This document shows positions 1 through 7,456 of a stretch of DNA of 64,000 nt, piece by piece (positions within the stretch are counted from its first letter, which is position 1; every line of letters starts with the position of its first letter). The position numbers were made by a program, and so were the translations under genes. The DNA is from Jeotgalibacillus sp. ET6. GTDB taxonomy: Bacteria > Bacillota > Bacilli > Bacillales > Jeotgalibacillaceae. Where the stretch lies: assembly GCF_029667115.1 (NCBI RefSeq), contig NZ_JARUIU010000003.1, positions 248,001 through 312,000 of the forward strand. The letters run 5' to 3'. The notes beneath the pieces are model-generated. The model ran no database searches and was not told the origin of the DNA. It was given only the letters and a program-made list of their open reading frames with translations.

Positions 1-55
1 GCACCAATCGCTCTGTTTCGATTCTCTCCGGTACTTCCAGTAATATTGGATTCAA
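1..55 (-). CDS. GNAT-type N-acetyltransferase, 5' end only
   Basis: Eighteen codons of a minus-strand gene that runs off the left edge. The start is a TTG at 55-53, five bases after a strong AGGGAGGGA ribosome binding site (61-69). The peptide MNPILLEVPERIETERLV has the beta-1 'ETERL' opening usual in RimJ/RimL-like GNAT acetyltransferases, which move an acetyl group from acetyl-CoA to an amine. It lies directly downstream of a T-box leader, so transcription should respond to an uncharged tRNA. Only the N-terminus is visible, so family assignment rests on one short motif and the substrate cannot be told. Confidence 0.45.
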   Translation of the reverse strand, partial: MNPILLEVPERIETERLV

Positions 56-83
56 TTTAATCCCTCCCTTTTTTGGTACAACA

Positions 84-130
84 AAAAAACTCCCGCCCCC
101 CAAGATAAAATTATCTTGAGGGCGGAAGTT
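84..130 (-). terminator. T-box terminator
   Basis: A long stem (AACTTCCGCCC paired with GGGCGGGAGTT, extended by CAAGATAA/TTATCTTG) ends in a run of seven U on the minus strand. It is the premature-termination arm of the T-box leader. Confidence 0.85.
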
Positions 131-377
131 TCCGCGTTACCACCTCAGTTTATTGATACATCACTATATCAACCTCATCAGGTACGGCCAGGTTTCAGCG
201 TATACCTTATCTCTATAACGGGAGATCCCGTCGCATCATCCTCTGCTAAAACAGATTCCCTGCGCAGCTCCAAGTCTTTGTTCAGCAAGCCCGTCTCCCT
301 CCTTCCCAGCAACCGGAGTTCTCTTTGTCAACGCAGCCCTGCCTACTCTTCTCTTCTCAGCCTTTTTTCTTAAAATT
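84..377 (-). promoter_or_regulatory. T-box riboswitch leader
   Basis: Read on the minus strand, the leader carries the T-box core TGAGGTGGTAACGCGG (147-132), which pairs with the acceptor end of uncharged tRNA. A terminator (84-130) follows immediately. Upstream are an AGTA motif typical of Stem I and the CCGTTA stretch usual before the antiterminator. The order Stem I, core, terminator, RBS and start codon is that of a transcriptional T-box. The specifier codon is not certain: an AGC followed by A fits a serine codon, but the Stem I fold was not computed. Confidence 0.85.
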
Positions 378-383
378 ACAATT

Positions 384-412
384 ATTTTGCCATAAGGAGC
401 TTTTGACGTCAA
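384..412 (-). promoter_or_regulatory. Sigma-A promoter for the T-box transcript
   Basis: TTGACG (412-407) and CAAAAT (389-384) are 17 bp apart, placing the start near 377 just ahead of the T-box leader. Confidence 0.5.
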
Positions 413-442
413 CCATCATTTCGTTAGATCTGTTGGTTGATT

Positions 443-1324
443 TTAAGAATGCGAGGTTAGGGGGAATTTAAATTCTCCCTCAAATAAAGAATCCTGGGAT
501 AAATAAAACAACTCATCCTCATCATTTTTCCTTTTCTGAACGCTCAGTCCATCAATAACCCCAGGTTCAAAGTGAAACACAATCCGTTCAGTCGTTTTGC
601 CGGCTGCACGGCTTACCACTTCACGTACATCCTGCTCTTTAAGCGAAATTACATCGAAAATATGAAGCACTTCTTCCTCCAGCTCCATGAGGACAATCGT
701 TTCCAGGTCCTTCAAGTAGTAAATGGAATCAGGAAATGCGATAAGAAAATAGAACATAAGCAGTTCCGGATTATCTTTCACGGCAATCGCACTGTTTCTG
801 ATGCAGCGGTTTTTCGCGAAGCTTTCCAGCAGCTTGAGGTCATGATCCACGCTTAGTTTGATCAACTCTTTATCCCCCGCTTTTATTTGGCTGTTCTTGA
901 AGGATACGCTGTATTCGCATTCATCCGCCCGGGTAAAGCCAAACTTAGGATAGAAATCCAGTACTGATTGATTGGCAAAAAGGTAAATAAAATCCACACT
1001 GTCTTGGTACAACTCCAGAATATGATCCATTAACTTTTTGGCAAGCCCCTGATTACGATATCGTTTATCCGTCATGACCGTCCCGATTTGAATTGCCTGG
1101 TGCGTGACCTGATTCATTTCAATGGTCATTTTGTAAATAGATGCATTGGCAATGACTTCCCCTTCTTCATTTATAAAAGAAAAAGGGATGTACTTGTCCG
1201 TCCAGTAGCCATGGGCAAACCATGGATCAAAATCCAGCTGAAACGTTTCCTGTGCTAAACGATTAAAGCTCTCTCTCAGCCGATCATTGTCGCGATAATC
1301 GCTTACTAATTTATACTCCTGCAT
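443..1324 (-). CDS. GNAT family acetyltransferase with C-terminal extension (293 aa)
   Basis: The acetyl-CoA binding motif A is visible around residues 80-100 (TVMTDKRYRNQGLAKKLM), followed by FYPKFGF, the usual beta-6/alpha-4 segment of GNAT enzymes. About 130 residues beyond the GNAT core have no recognised fold. The start is the ATG at 1324, behind GGAGGAAG. A longer frame to 1426 would overlap the upstream gene and has no ribosome binding site. It is the last gene of the minus-strand run that begins with the LXG toxin at 6520, but it is separated from it by unrelated small genes and may simply be a neighbour. Substrate unknown. Confidence 0.8.
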   Translation of the reverse strand: MQEYKLVSDYRDNDRLRESFNRLAQETFQLDFDPWFAHGYWTDKYIPFSFINEEGEVIANASIYKMTIEMNQVTHQAIQIGTVMTDKRYRNQGLAKKLMDHILELYQDSVDFIYLFANQSVLDFYPKFGFTRADECEYSVSFKNSQIKAGDKELIKLSVDHDLKLLESFAKNRCIRNSAIAVKDNPELLMFYFLIAFPDSIYYLKDLETIVLMELEEEVLHIFDVISLKEQDVREVVSRAAGKTTERIVFHFEPGVIDGLSVQKRKNDEDELFYLSQDSLFEGEFKFPLTSHS

Positions 1325-1389
1325 GAAACTTCCTCCATTGGGGTCTAATTCGAGCGTTATTTCCCCATAAAAACCCTCTTCAATTTTTC

Positions 1390-1989
1390 TTATTCTGCCA
1401 CTGTTAATTGAAGGCGTCCCTTCCACTCCTGAAGCAGATGGGAAAACACGTTAAGCAGTTGGCAATAATTATAAGCAGCCAAAAATGCACCCTGCAGTGG
1501 CCTGTTCTTCATGATCGGCACAGACTCTCCTAAAGTGGAACAATAGGATACACTAAATTCGGCACCTTCTTGAAAAATAGTAATAGCGCCCTCTGTATCT
1601 TTGTTAAATGAAAATAGATTTTCATCAAACTGTTGCTCTAACAAAGCAATGCCCTCTTCAGGTTTGTTTATATCTCTCAACATGTTTTTCATTTCCCGGT
1701 CAAAGTCAGATTGCTTATGTTCATACACTTTTTTCACTGCTAAATAAAGCCCTAATAATCCTGGTTCCTCACGAGGAAAAACTGCTTTTAAAAACTTCTT
1801 ATCTCTTTGAATTTCATAGAGTTTCCATTCTTTCTCTGAATGGTTTCCTACCGGATGGTACCCTCCATCAAGATTAGGACTTCCATCCGGATTATTAGGG
1901 TAAAGTTCGATGACTGTTTCTTCATTTCCTTCTCTTTTCTTTACACTGTATTTATCGGACATCGTGTTTTTAAGCTCAACGAACTTCAT
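1390..1989 (-). CDS. Unknown soluble protein in toxin-immunity locus (199 aa)
   Basis: I do not recognise a family. The protein has no signal peptide or membrane segment; it is acidic with mixed helix-forming stretches (for example residues 90-125). Its ATG overlaps the stop of the preceding small gene by the ATGA arrangement (1986-1989), so the two are translationally coupled. Its place downstream of an LXG toxin and three immunity paralogues suggests an immunity or accessory role, but that is inference from position. A second possible start (MSDKYS, about nine codons in) cannot be excluded. Confidence 0.6.
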   Translation of the reverse strand: MKFVELKNTMSDKYSVKKREGNEETVIELYPNNPDGSPNLDGGYHPVGNHSEKEWKLYEIQRDKKFLKAVFPREEPGLLGLYLAVKKVYEHKQSDFDREMKNMLRDINKPEEGIALLEQQFDENLFSFNKDTEGAITIFQEGAEFSVSYCSTLGESVPIMKNRPLQGAFLAAYNYCQLLNVFSHLLQEWKGRLQLTVAE

Positions 1990-2285
1990 GATCCACCATC
2001 CTTAGCATATTGATCCAGGAGCACCTCTAATTGATCTAATTCAATGATAAGCGGATCATCATAACGATCTGGCAAGTTCGTCTCTAAATAGGCCCGTAAT
2101 GCACCCTTCAGATTTAATGAAGCCTTCTCCCCCTCCCTTTCATTCTTTACTAGATCGGACGCAATGATGACTCTTTTTTCAAGCATATGATAATACGGGT
2201 GAGGTGTTTGCTCGATCCTTGACTGAACCAGATCTAATACGAGTTGCAGTTGGTTTTGGACGGAACTTTTTTCACATTGAGACAT
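1986..2285 (-). CDS. Small helical protein, dispersed family member A (99 aa)
   Basis: Predicted almost entirely helical, with no membrane segment. The C-terminal half has the pattern RAYLE...YDDPLIIELDQLE, shared in spacing with two other small proteins of this window (8502-8831 and 25859-26137), so the three look like one family. Start ATG at 2285 follows TAGGAGAAAAGACG. It is coupled to the next gene by ATGA overlap and lies 27 bp after the third immunity-like gene. Function unknown; a helper or immunity role in the toxin locus is possible. Confidence 0.65.
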   Translation of the reverse strand: MSQCEKSSVQNQLQLVLDLVQSRIEQTPHPYYHMLEKRVIIASDLVKNEREGEKASLNLKGALRAYLETNLPDRYDDPLIIELDQLEVLLDQYAKDGGS

Positions 2286-2311
2286 CGTCTTTTCTCCTAT
2301 TTAAAAGATTC

Positions 2312-2944
2312 TTAAAAAAACAGAACAATATCATCATCTGTGAATTCGTCTCTCAAATGATGCAATTCCAAAAGCGGTGACAGCCTTTTCTCGAATAAGT
2401 ACAACTTGTAAATTGTTTTGAAGGCAAAAAACAGAAGACTTTCATTTTCAATAGGGAGAGTTGAATTCACACATTCTCCCTCATCATTTAGAAAAGAAAT
2501 GACGGTGTAATTATCATCCTTTTTATCTAACCGGATTGCTTTATTCTTACCTTTCGTTTCCTCTATCGCCAGATAATAAAGAGGGATGGATAATAAAGAC
2601 ATCGCTCTTTGAAGCTCCTCCTCATCAAACGTATCGCTATATATATCAACTTCAGGATGTTGCGAAATGAATTCTTGAATATTTTTTAAAAAATAATGAG
2701 AGGATAACCGATCGATAAAGAAATATTTTGCTCCTTCTTCCTCCGTGTTAAACTCTTTTCTTACTTTTAAATACGGATTGTTTTGTCTTTCAACCATAAA
2801 TAATCCGTACAGCCACTTTTCTTCACTCTTTTTTAATTGATAATAGCTTTCGTATGGCCGGGGCTCTTCTTGAAGGACATTAGGTTTAAGAATCGTTGAA
2901 ATCCCTTCTTGACTTAAAAGTTCCGCTGCTTGCTTCATATTCAC
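2312..2944 (-). CDS. Putative immunity protein, paralogue 3 (210 aa)
   Basis: Third of three tandem paralogues downstream of the LXG-TNT toxin. All share the N-terminus MNMKQAAELL, a central EEEGAKYFF segment, a TFDEE motif and a C-terminal LFEK..SPLLE...L. Choosing the GTG at 2944 (six bases after AGGTGA) gives exactly the 210 residues and the same first residues as the other copies. The protein is soluble and cytoplasmic with no known catalytic motif, consistent with an immunity protein that binds an NAD+-degrading toxin domain inside the cell. Function is inferred from position and repetition. Confidence 0.7.
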   Translation of the reverse strand: MNMKQAAELLSQEGISTILKPNVLQEEPRPYESYYQLKKSEEKWLYGLFMVERQNNPYLKVRKEFNTEEEGAKYFFIDRLSSHYFLKNIQEFISQHPEVDIYSDTFDEEELQRAMSLLSIPLYYLAIEETKGKNKAIRLDKKDDNYTVISFLNDEGECVNSTLPIENESLLFFAFKTIYKLYLFEKRLSPLLELHHLRDEFTDDDIVLFF

Positions 2945-3044
2945 AGCCACTCACCTCATTACTCATTTCAAATATAAACACTTCACTTTAATTATCTATT
3001 ACAACGCTAATCCGTCGATTACTTTAATTTCCATAGGTATAGCC

Positions 3045-3082
3045 CAAAAAAGCCAGTTCAAACGATTATGAATGAACTAGCT
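3045..3082 (-). terminator. Terminator after immunity paralogue 2
   Basis: AGCTAGTTCA and TGAACTGGCT pair (one mismatch) and are followed by TTTTTT on the minus strand. The stem resembles the terminator at 3833-3869, so the duplicated unit seems to include gene plus terminator. Confidence 0.7.
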
Positions 3083-3115
3083 TTATATGTGGACATTTAC
3101 TCACGCCTACTGTTA

Positions 3116-3748
3116 CTAAAAAATGAATGAAAAAATATCCTCATCTGAAAATTCATTTCTCAAATTGTAGGGTTCTAAAAGCGGCGACACTTTCTTTTCG
3201 AATAGGTACAATTTATAGATTCCTTTAAATGCAAAAAACAAAGCCCGGTGATTTTTAATTGGAAGAGAAGATTTTGCAATTTGCCCACTGGGATTTACTA
3301 ACGAGATTACAGTTGTGTCATCATCTCTGTCTAATAAAATCGCCCTGTTTTTCGCTTCATTTTTATCTTTTATCAAATAAGACGAAGGAATTGATAATAA
3401 GGACATGGCTGTAAGAAGTCCACGTTCATCAAACGTATCCCTCCCTATACCGAACTCGGGATGGTTCATCATAAATTCTTCAACGTATTTAGAGAAATAA
3501 TGAGAGGATAATAGATCGATAAAGAAGTATTTTGCTCCTTCGTCTTCTGAATTAAACTCTTCCTCTACATCTAAATAGGGATTATTTTCTCTTTCAATCA
3601 TCCATACACCATATAACCATTTGTCTTTGTTTAATTTTAGCTGACTGTAATTCGAGTGAGGTAGAACCTCTTCTTGAATACAATTATTGTTATTAATGAT
3701 CGGTATGCCTTCGTGACGTAGCAGTTCAGCTGCTTGTTCCATATTCAT
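3116..3748 (-). CDS. Putative immunity protein, paralogue 2 (210 aa)
   Basis: Second tandem copy, with the same order of motifs (QAAELL, EDEGAKYFF, TFDERG, LFEKKVSPLLE). Three ATGs occur at the 5' end; the one at 3748 lies eight bases from AGAGGT and gives the same 210-residue length as its neighbours. The sequence has diverged more in residues 15-35, the part most likely to differ in partner specificity. It has its own terminator upstream and downstream, so it may be expressed separately from copy 1. Confidence 0.7.
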   Translation of the reverse strand: MNMEQAAELLRHEGIPIINNNNCIQEEVLPHSNYSQLKLNKDKWLYGVWMIERENNPYLDVEEEFNSEDEGAKYFFIDLLSSHYFSKYVEEFMMNHPEFGIGRDTFDERGLLTAMSLLSIPSSYLIKDKNEAKNRAILLDRDDDTTVISLVNPSGQIAKSSLPIKNHRALFFAFKGIYKLYLFEKKVSPLLEPYNLRNEFSDEDIFSFIF

Positions 3749-3832
3749 ATTCATTTACCTCTTTAATAGGAATGTTATTTTGATTATTTCATAACCATTA
3801 TTCGATTAACCTACTTCGCGGGAATCTTTTTG

Positions 3833-3869
3833 AAAAAAAGGCCGTTCACAATGAATGAACTGGCCTTTT
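3833..3869 (-). terminator. Terminator after immunity paralogue 1
   Basis: AAAAGGCCAGTTCA pairs with TGAACGGCCTTT and is followed by a T-run on the minus strand. It could reduce transcription from the toxin gene into copies 2 and 3. Confidence 0.8.
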
Positions 3870-3930
3870 ATGTAATCATGTATCCTACAAGCTGTTATCC
3901 GATCAAGGAATGTTTTAGAGTTGGTTTTTC

Positions 3931-4563
3931 TTAGAAAAATCGAAAAATATCCTCATCTGTAAATTGATCTCTCAAATTATAGGATTCTAAAAGTGGAGAT
4001 ACTTTGTTTTCAAACAGGTATAAGCTATAGACTGTTTTGAAAGCAAAAAACATAACACTATCGTTTTCAATGGGAAGAGTTGATTTCACAGTTTCTCCTT
4101 TGTCGTTTACAAATAAAATGACAGTATGACTATCACCCGATTTTTCTAATACTATTGCTCTATTTGTTATTTGATTCTTATCCTTTGCTAATAAAGTAGA
4201 TGGAATTGACAATAAATCCATCGCTTTTTGAATTCTTTTCTCATCAAAGGTATCGCCATCTAAATCAAGTTCAGGATGCTGATCAATGAACTCTTCAATA
4301 TATTTAAAAAAATAATGAGTGGATAACGTCTGTAAAAAGAAGTATTTTGCTCCTTCTTCCTCTGTCTTAAATTCTTTTTGTTTTTTAAAATATGGATTGT
4401 TCTGTCTTTCTACCATCCAAAAACCATATACCCATTTGTGTTCATCTTCTTTTAATTGATAGTAATTATCATATGGTGAAACATCTTCCTGGAGAGAATT
4501 ATTCTTATAAATCATAGATTTGCCTTCACGACTTAAAAGTTCTGCAGCCTGCTTCATATTCAT
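3931..4563 (-). CDS. Putative cognate immunity protein, paralogue 1 (210 aa)
   Basis: First gene after the toxin. Its start ATG at 4563, behind AGAGGTGAT, lies 13 bases beyond the toxin stop, so toxin and immunity are tightly coupled. That makes this copy the best candidate for the cognate antidote. It is predicted soluble, with motifs MKQAAELLS, TEEEGAKYFF, TFDEKRIQ and SPLLES shared by the other two copies. I do not claim a named immunity family. A longer frame to 4584 overlaps the toxin gene and lacks a ribosome binding site. Confidence 0.75.
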   Translation of the reverse strand: MNMKQAAELLSREGKSMIYKNNSLQEDVSPYDNYYQLKEDEHKWVYGFWMVERQNNPYFKKQKEFKTEEEGAKYFFLQTLSTHYFFKYIEEFIDQHPELDLDGDTFDEKRIQKAMDLLSIPSTLLAKDKNQITNRAIVLEKSGDSHTVILFVNDKGETVKSTLPIENDSVMFFAFKTVYSLYLFENKVSPLLESYNLRDQFTDEDIFRFF

Positions 4564-4576
4564 ATCAATCACCTCT

Positions 4577-6520
4577 TTAGTCAATCTTTTTAATATATCG
4601 TAATTTCAACAAATTTTCGACTGTAGCTTCATACATTTCGCCTGTACGTTTGTCTGGTACTTTGAATGTACCCGTAAAATATTGTGTTCCCCCTCCAGGT
4701 CGGTCAAACCACGGGGCAACGTCTCCGCTTTCAACATTAAAAGGACGCCTAACTACATATTTATGATATGGCATTTCATCACTGTGTAAAGCAAGAGCCC
4801 TTTGTTCATAAGGAACACCTTGTGGAGATAAAAACTTGCCACCTTCGTTTCCGTATCGATCTATGATATGACCTTTATCTAGTTTTACCTTTTCACGAAT
4901 TCCCTCAAAACCATCATTCGGAGGCCAGTTGATATCCCCTGTTTCCTGGTTATAATATTTTGGATTATCAAACGTTTCTTTATACTTTAGATACTTCTCT
5001 TCATTAGGAGCATAGTTCCAGCCTTCTAACTTTTTTTGATCTGCTTCACTAATTCTTTTAATATCTCCTGCTGCATCAATCGCATGACTGGAGGTTGAAG
5101 GATTACCATCAACGTCCATCAGATGTTGTTTCTGACCATTCACCATCACGACCTGCTCCGCTTTCCCACTATTCTGTGGAGCGATCCGGTTAGCCAGCGT
5201 CGATAAATGGGTAGTTGCATTACTCAGTTGCGAAGTGACGTGCCTAGAGCCGGATGAGATCGTGCTGCCAGCAGATTTCATATCCTGGATGACGTTTGTC
5301 GTCCCTCTCATAGCAAATGCCGTTCCACCCAGTAAAAGCGTACTTTGAAGTAAACTCGCATTCCGCTGTTCATCTGTCAGTTCGTTCCCCATCAGATCGC
5401 GTCCTGTCATGTATTCCGTCATTCCATTCGCACTGACGAGACCATAGATCCCAAACTCGGTTTTTTCGAGTGCGCTTAATGATTTAGTTGATTTATAGGC
5501 ATCCAGAGAATGAGTGGCTGCATTGACTCCTTTAGAGGTGTTGTAGACAGCTTTCCCACCTTTGAACAATCTGCCTCCCCAGCCGACGACGGGGATAAAT
5601 CCTGCTGCGGCTAATGCTGCTGCGGTAGCGCGCTGCGTTTCTGACAGTTCCTCACCTGTTACAGGGTCAATTCCTGTTGCAGCCCGTTTGCTGTCATAAT
5701 ATCCGCTGATTTCCCCTACAAATACGGTTCCCGTGTCCCAGGCTTTTTCATACCATGGACGGGCGTCGAGCTCTGCCTGTTTTGCCTGCGCTTCACGCAC
5801 TTGCTGCTGCTCTTCTTTATAGGTAATGTAGTCCACACTCCGCTGCTGAACTTCATCCTTTACCTGATACAACTCGCCTGTTTCAATGGAAGCTGCGTTA
5901 AAAGACATGGGAACAATGGATGCTCCTTGCATCGTAGCATTCACGAGTTCATTAAAGCGACCGGAAAGATAGATTTGTCCTTCTTCTGAGAGTTCATATT
6001 CACTAACAAGCGACTGATCGTACTCCTCTACTGTCTCCACGGTATCTAACCGCGAATGTTTGGCGTCTTCAAGCGCCATTTCGATCTCGGTTGGAGAGTA
6101 GGGCTCAAGCGAAATCAAGTCGCTTATCCCAGACAGAATAGGGGATAAATCCTCATGCTGCAGACTTAACATCTGGGTGGATCTGATATGAGCAGTCTGG
6201 AGATCGGTGTCTGCAAAAGGAACATCTATAAAAGTGTTGCCGCCTAGAGTACGGTCCTCTGCCATTGCTCCCACATCACCCATAAACGCAATCTGTTGCT
6301 CTGCCAGTTGAATCCATAATGTCACAATCTCACTTTGATGACGGTATAAATTCTTAATATTGGTTGCGCCTTCTCCTTCAAACGCATCCCCCAGCTCTGT
6401 GACCGCCAACATCTTTTCCCTCAGTACCACCAGCTTTTCCTTGAAGTTCTCATACTGGCTCACGCGTTCCTCCATCGTTGTCTGCAGAGCCTCAGCATCA
6501 TATCGGACAGTTTGAGACAT
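4577..6520 (-). CDS. LXG-type secreted toxin with C-terminal TNT-like NAD+ glycohydrolase domain (647 aa)
   Basis: Residues 1-210 form a helical LXG-like domain used for export by the Firmicute type VII (Esx/Yuk) system. Around 253-300 is a pre-toxin segment (WYEKAWDTG, GIDPVTGEELS) followed by alanine/glycine-rich hydrophobic stretches. Residues 500-647 resemble the tuberculosis necrotizing toxin domain: INWPPNDGF (about 530), IDRYGNEGGKFLSP (about 550), PYEQRAL (about 575) and FDRPGGGTQY (about 610). TNT domains hydrolyse NAD+. The ATG follows AAAGGAAGTGAAACA. No esx, yuk or helper gene lies upstream, so the secretion machinery must be elsewhere. The domain call is from motif recognition and NADase activity is inferred. 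Confidence 0.88.
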   Translation of the reverse strand: MSQTVRYDAEALQTTMEERVSQYENFKEKLVVLREKMLAVTELGDAFEGEGATNIKNLYRHQSEIVTLWIQLAEQQIAFMGDVGAMAEDRTLGGNTFIDVPFADTDLQTAHIRSTQMLSLQHEDLSPILSGISDLISLEPYSPTEIEMALEDAKHSRLDTVETVEEYDQSLVSEYELSEEGQIYLSGRFNELVNATMQGASIVPMSFNAASIETGELYQVKDEVQQRSVDYITYKEEQQQVREAQAKQAELDARPWYEKAWDTGTVFVGEISGYYDSKRAATGIDPVTGEELSETQRATAAALAAAGFIPVVGWGGRLFKGGKAVYNTSKGVNAATHSLDAYKSTKSLSALEKTEFGIYGLVSANGMTEYMTGRDLMGNELTDEQRNASLLQSTLLLGGTAFAMRGTTNVIQDMKSAGSTISSGSRHVTSQLSNATTHLSTLANRIAPQNSGKAEQVVMVNGQKQHLMDVDGNPSTSSHAIDAAGDIKRISEADQKKLEGWNYAPNEEKYLKYKETFDNPKYYNQETGDINWPPNDGFEGIREKVKLDKGHIIDRYGNEGGKFLSPQGVPYEQRALALHSDEMPYHKYVVRRPFNVESGDVAPWFDRPGGGTQYFTGTFKVPDKRTGEMYEATVENLLKLRYIKKID

Positions 6521-6888
6521 TGTTTCACTTCCTTTACCAGTTGGACTATTTCTTCCATTTTATAGTTGGGGGTTTAGGCAGGCAATCAGGAAACTGTCAA
6601 ACTAGAAAAATAAGTCATTATACCCATACTCTCTCAACAAGGATCTATTTAAAAGGTGATTGAAAATAGGAGATTATATATATAAATCTAGTTATTCAAA
6701 CATATACAACCTTCTGCCCTCTCCATATCCGGTTCATATATAACCTATCCATCATAATCAAACCTTCAACTCCCTGTTTTAGTTGTTTCTATTGTTAATA
6801 GGTGTACCGCATTTCTTCACCACGAGTTTTGCTTTTTCACAAACAGCAATGAATGATTCACTTATGCAATAGTTTTGTTGCAAAAGCC
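6521..6888. other. Intergenic region between toxin and merR
   Basis: This stretch separates the divergent toxin and MerR genes. On the minus strand a TTGACA lies about 65 bp upstream of the toxin start, but the box 17-18 bp after it is poor and a TATAAA is 30 bp away, so I cannot fix a toxin promoter. I see no further gene or repeat in it. Confidence 0.4.
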
Positions 6889-6917
6889 TTGCATAGAATT
6901 GTTATTTTCCTTGTAAT
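6889..6917 (+). promoter_or_regulatory. merR promoter
   Basis: TTGCAT and TGTAAT with a 17-bp spacer. The expected start near 6924 is just ahead of the operator at 6931-6946. Confidence 0.6.
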
Positions 6918-6930
6918 AGATTAATCTTTA

Positions 6931-6946
6931 TTAAAGTGGACTTTAA
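6931..6946. promoter_or_regulatory. MerR operator 1 (autoregulation)
   Basis: Perfect dyad TTAAAG-TGGA-CTTTAA. The same half-sites recur at 7363-7378. Here it lies about +7 to +22 relative to the predicted start, a position expected for repression of the regulator's own gene. Confidence 0.65.
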
Positions 6947-6965
6947 GTAAAAGGCGGTTTTCATT

Positions 6966-7343
6966 ATGTATACTATAAATGAAGTAGAAAAAATGTATGA
7001 TATACCCTCATCAACATTACGATTTTACGAAAAGGAAGGAATCCTGCCAAAAATAACTCGAAACAGCAGTGGGCGAAGGGTATATAAAGCACAAGAATTG
7101 GAATGGCTGGAACTGGTCATGGCTTTAAAAGATACCGGAATGCCGCTGGAAACGATCAAAGATTATCTTTCAATGCATCATGTTGGTGATAATACATTAG
7201 ATCAAAGGAGGAAAACACTTACGGATCACAAGCAGCTGGTTGAAAAGCAATTAGCGATGACGATAAAACATTTGGAGAAGATAAACAGGAAAATAACGTT
7301 CTATGATTTAATTATTCTTAAAAAAAACCCAAGGGATCTTTGA
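6966..7343 (+). CDS. MerR family transcriptional regulator (125 aa)
   Basis: The N-terminus MYTINEVEKMYDIPSSTLRF is the MerR helix-turn-helix, with wing residues up to about 70 (RRVYKAQELEWLELV) and a long dimerisation helix at about 75-115. There is no cysteine cluster, so this is not a metal sensor of the MerR/CueR type. It resembles regulators that control aldo/keto reductases and similar detoxification enzymes. It precedes such a gene, and two identical-type dyads flank it, one at its own promoter and one in the 19-bp spacer of the next promoter. The inducer is unknown. Confidence 0.9.
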   Translation: MYTINEVEKMYDIPSSTLRFYEKEGILPKITRNSSGRRVYKAQELEWLELVMALKDTGMPLETIKDYLSMHHVGDNTLDQRRKTLTDHKQLVEKQLAMTIKHLEKINRKITFYDLIILKKNPRDL

Positions 7344-7357
7344 TTTTATTGTACCCC

Positions 7358-7388
7358 TTGACTTAAAGCAGACTTTAACTTGTATAGT
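7358..7388 (+). promoter_or_regulatory. MerR-activated promoter with operator 2
   Basis: TTGACT (7358-7363) and TATAGT (7383-7388) are separated by 19 bp, the over-long spacer typical of MerR-activated promoters. The spacer contains the dyad TTAAAG-CAGA-CTTTAA (7363-7378), matching the operator in front of merR. Confidence 0.8.
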
Positions 7389-7456
7389 TTGATACAAGGA
7401 ATTACAACTAGATGAATTCCTTAATTTTCAAAGATACCGGAAAGGATGAGCTGCTG

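Noticed and set aside
220-290. Serine specifier codon (AGC) in the T-box Stem I
   Set aside because: Plausible position, but the specifier loop could not be folded by eye with confidence, and other triplets nearby also fit.
116-373. 85-codon plus-strand ORF
   Set aside because: It lies antisense to the T-box leader, has no RBS, and its sequence is explained by the conserved RNA structure.
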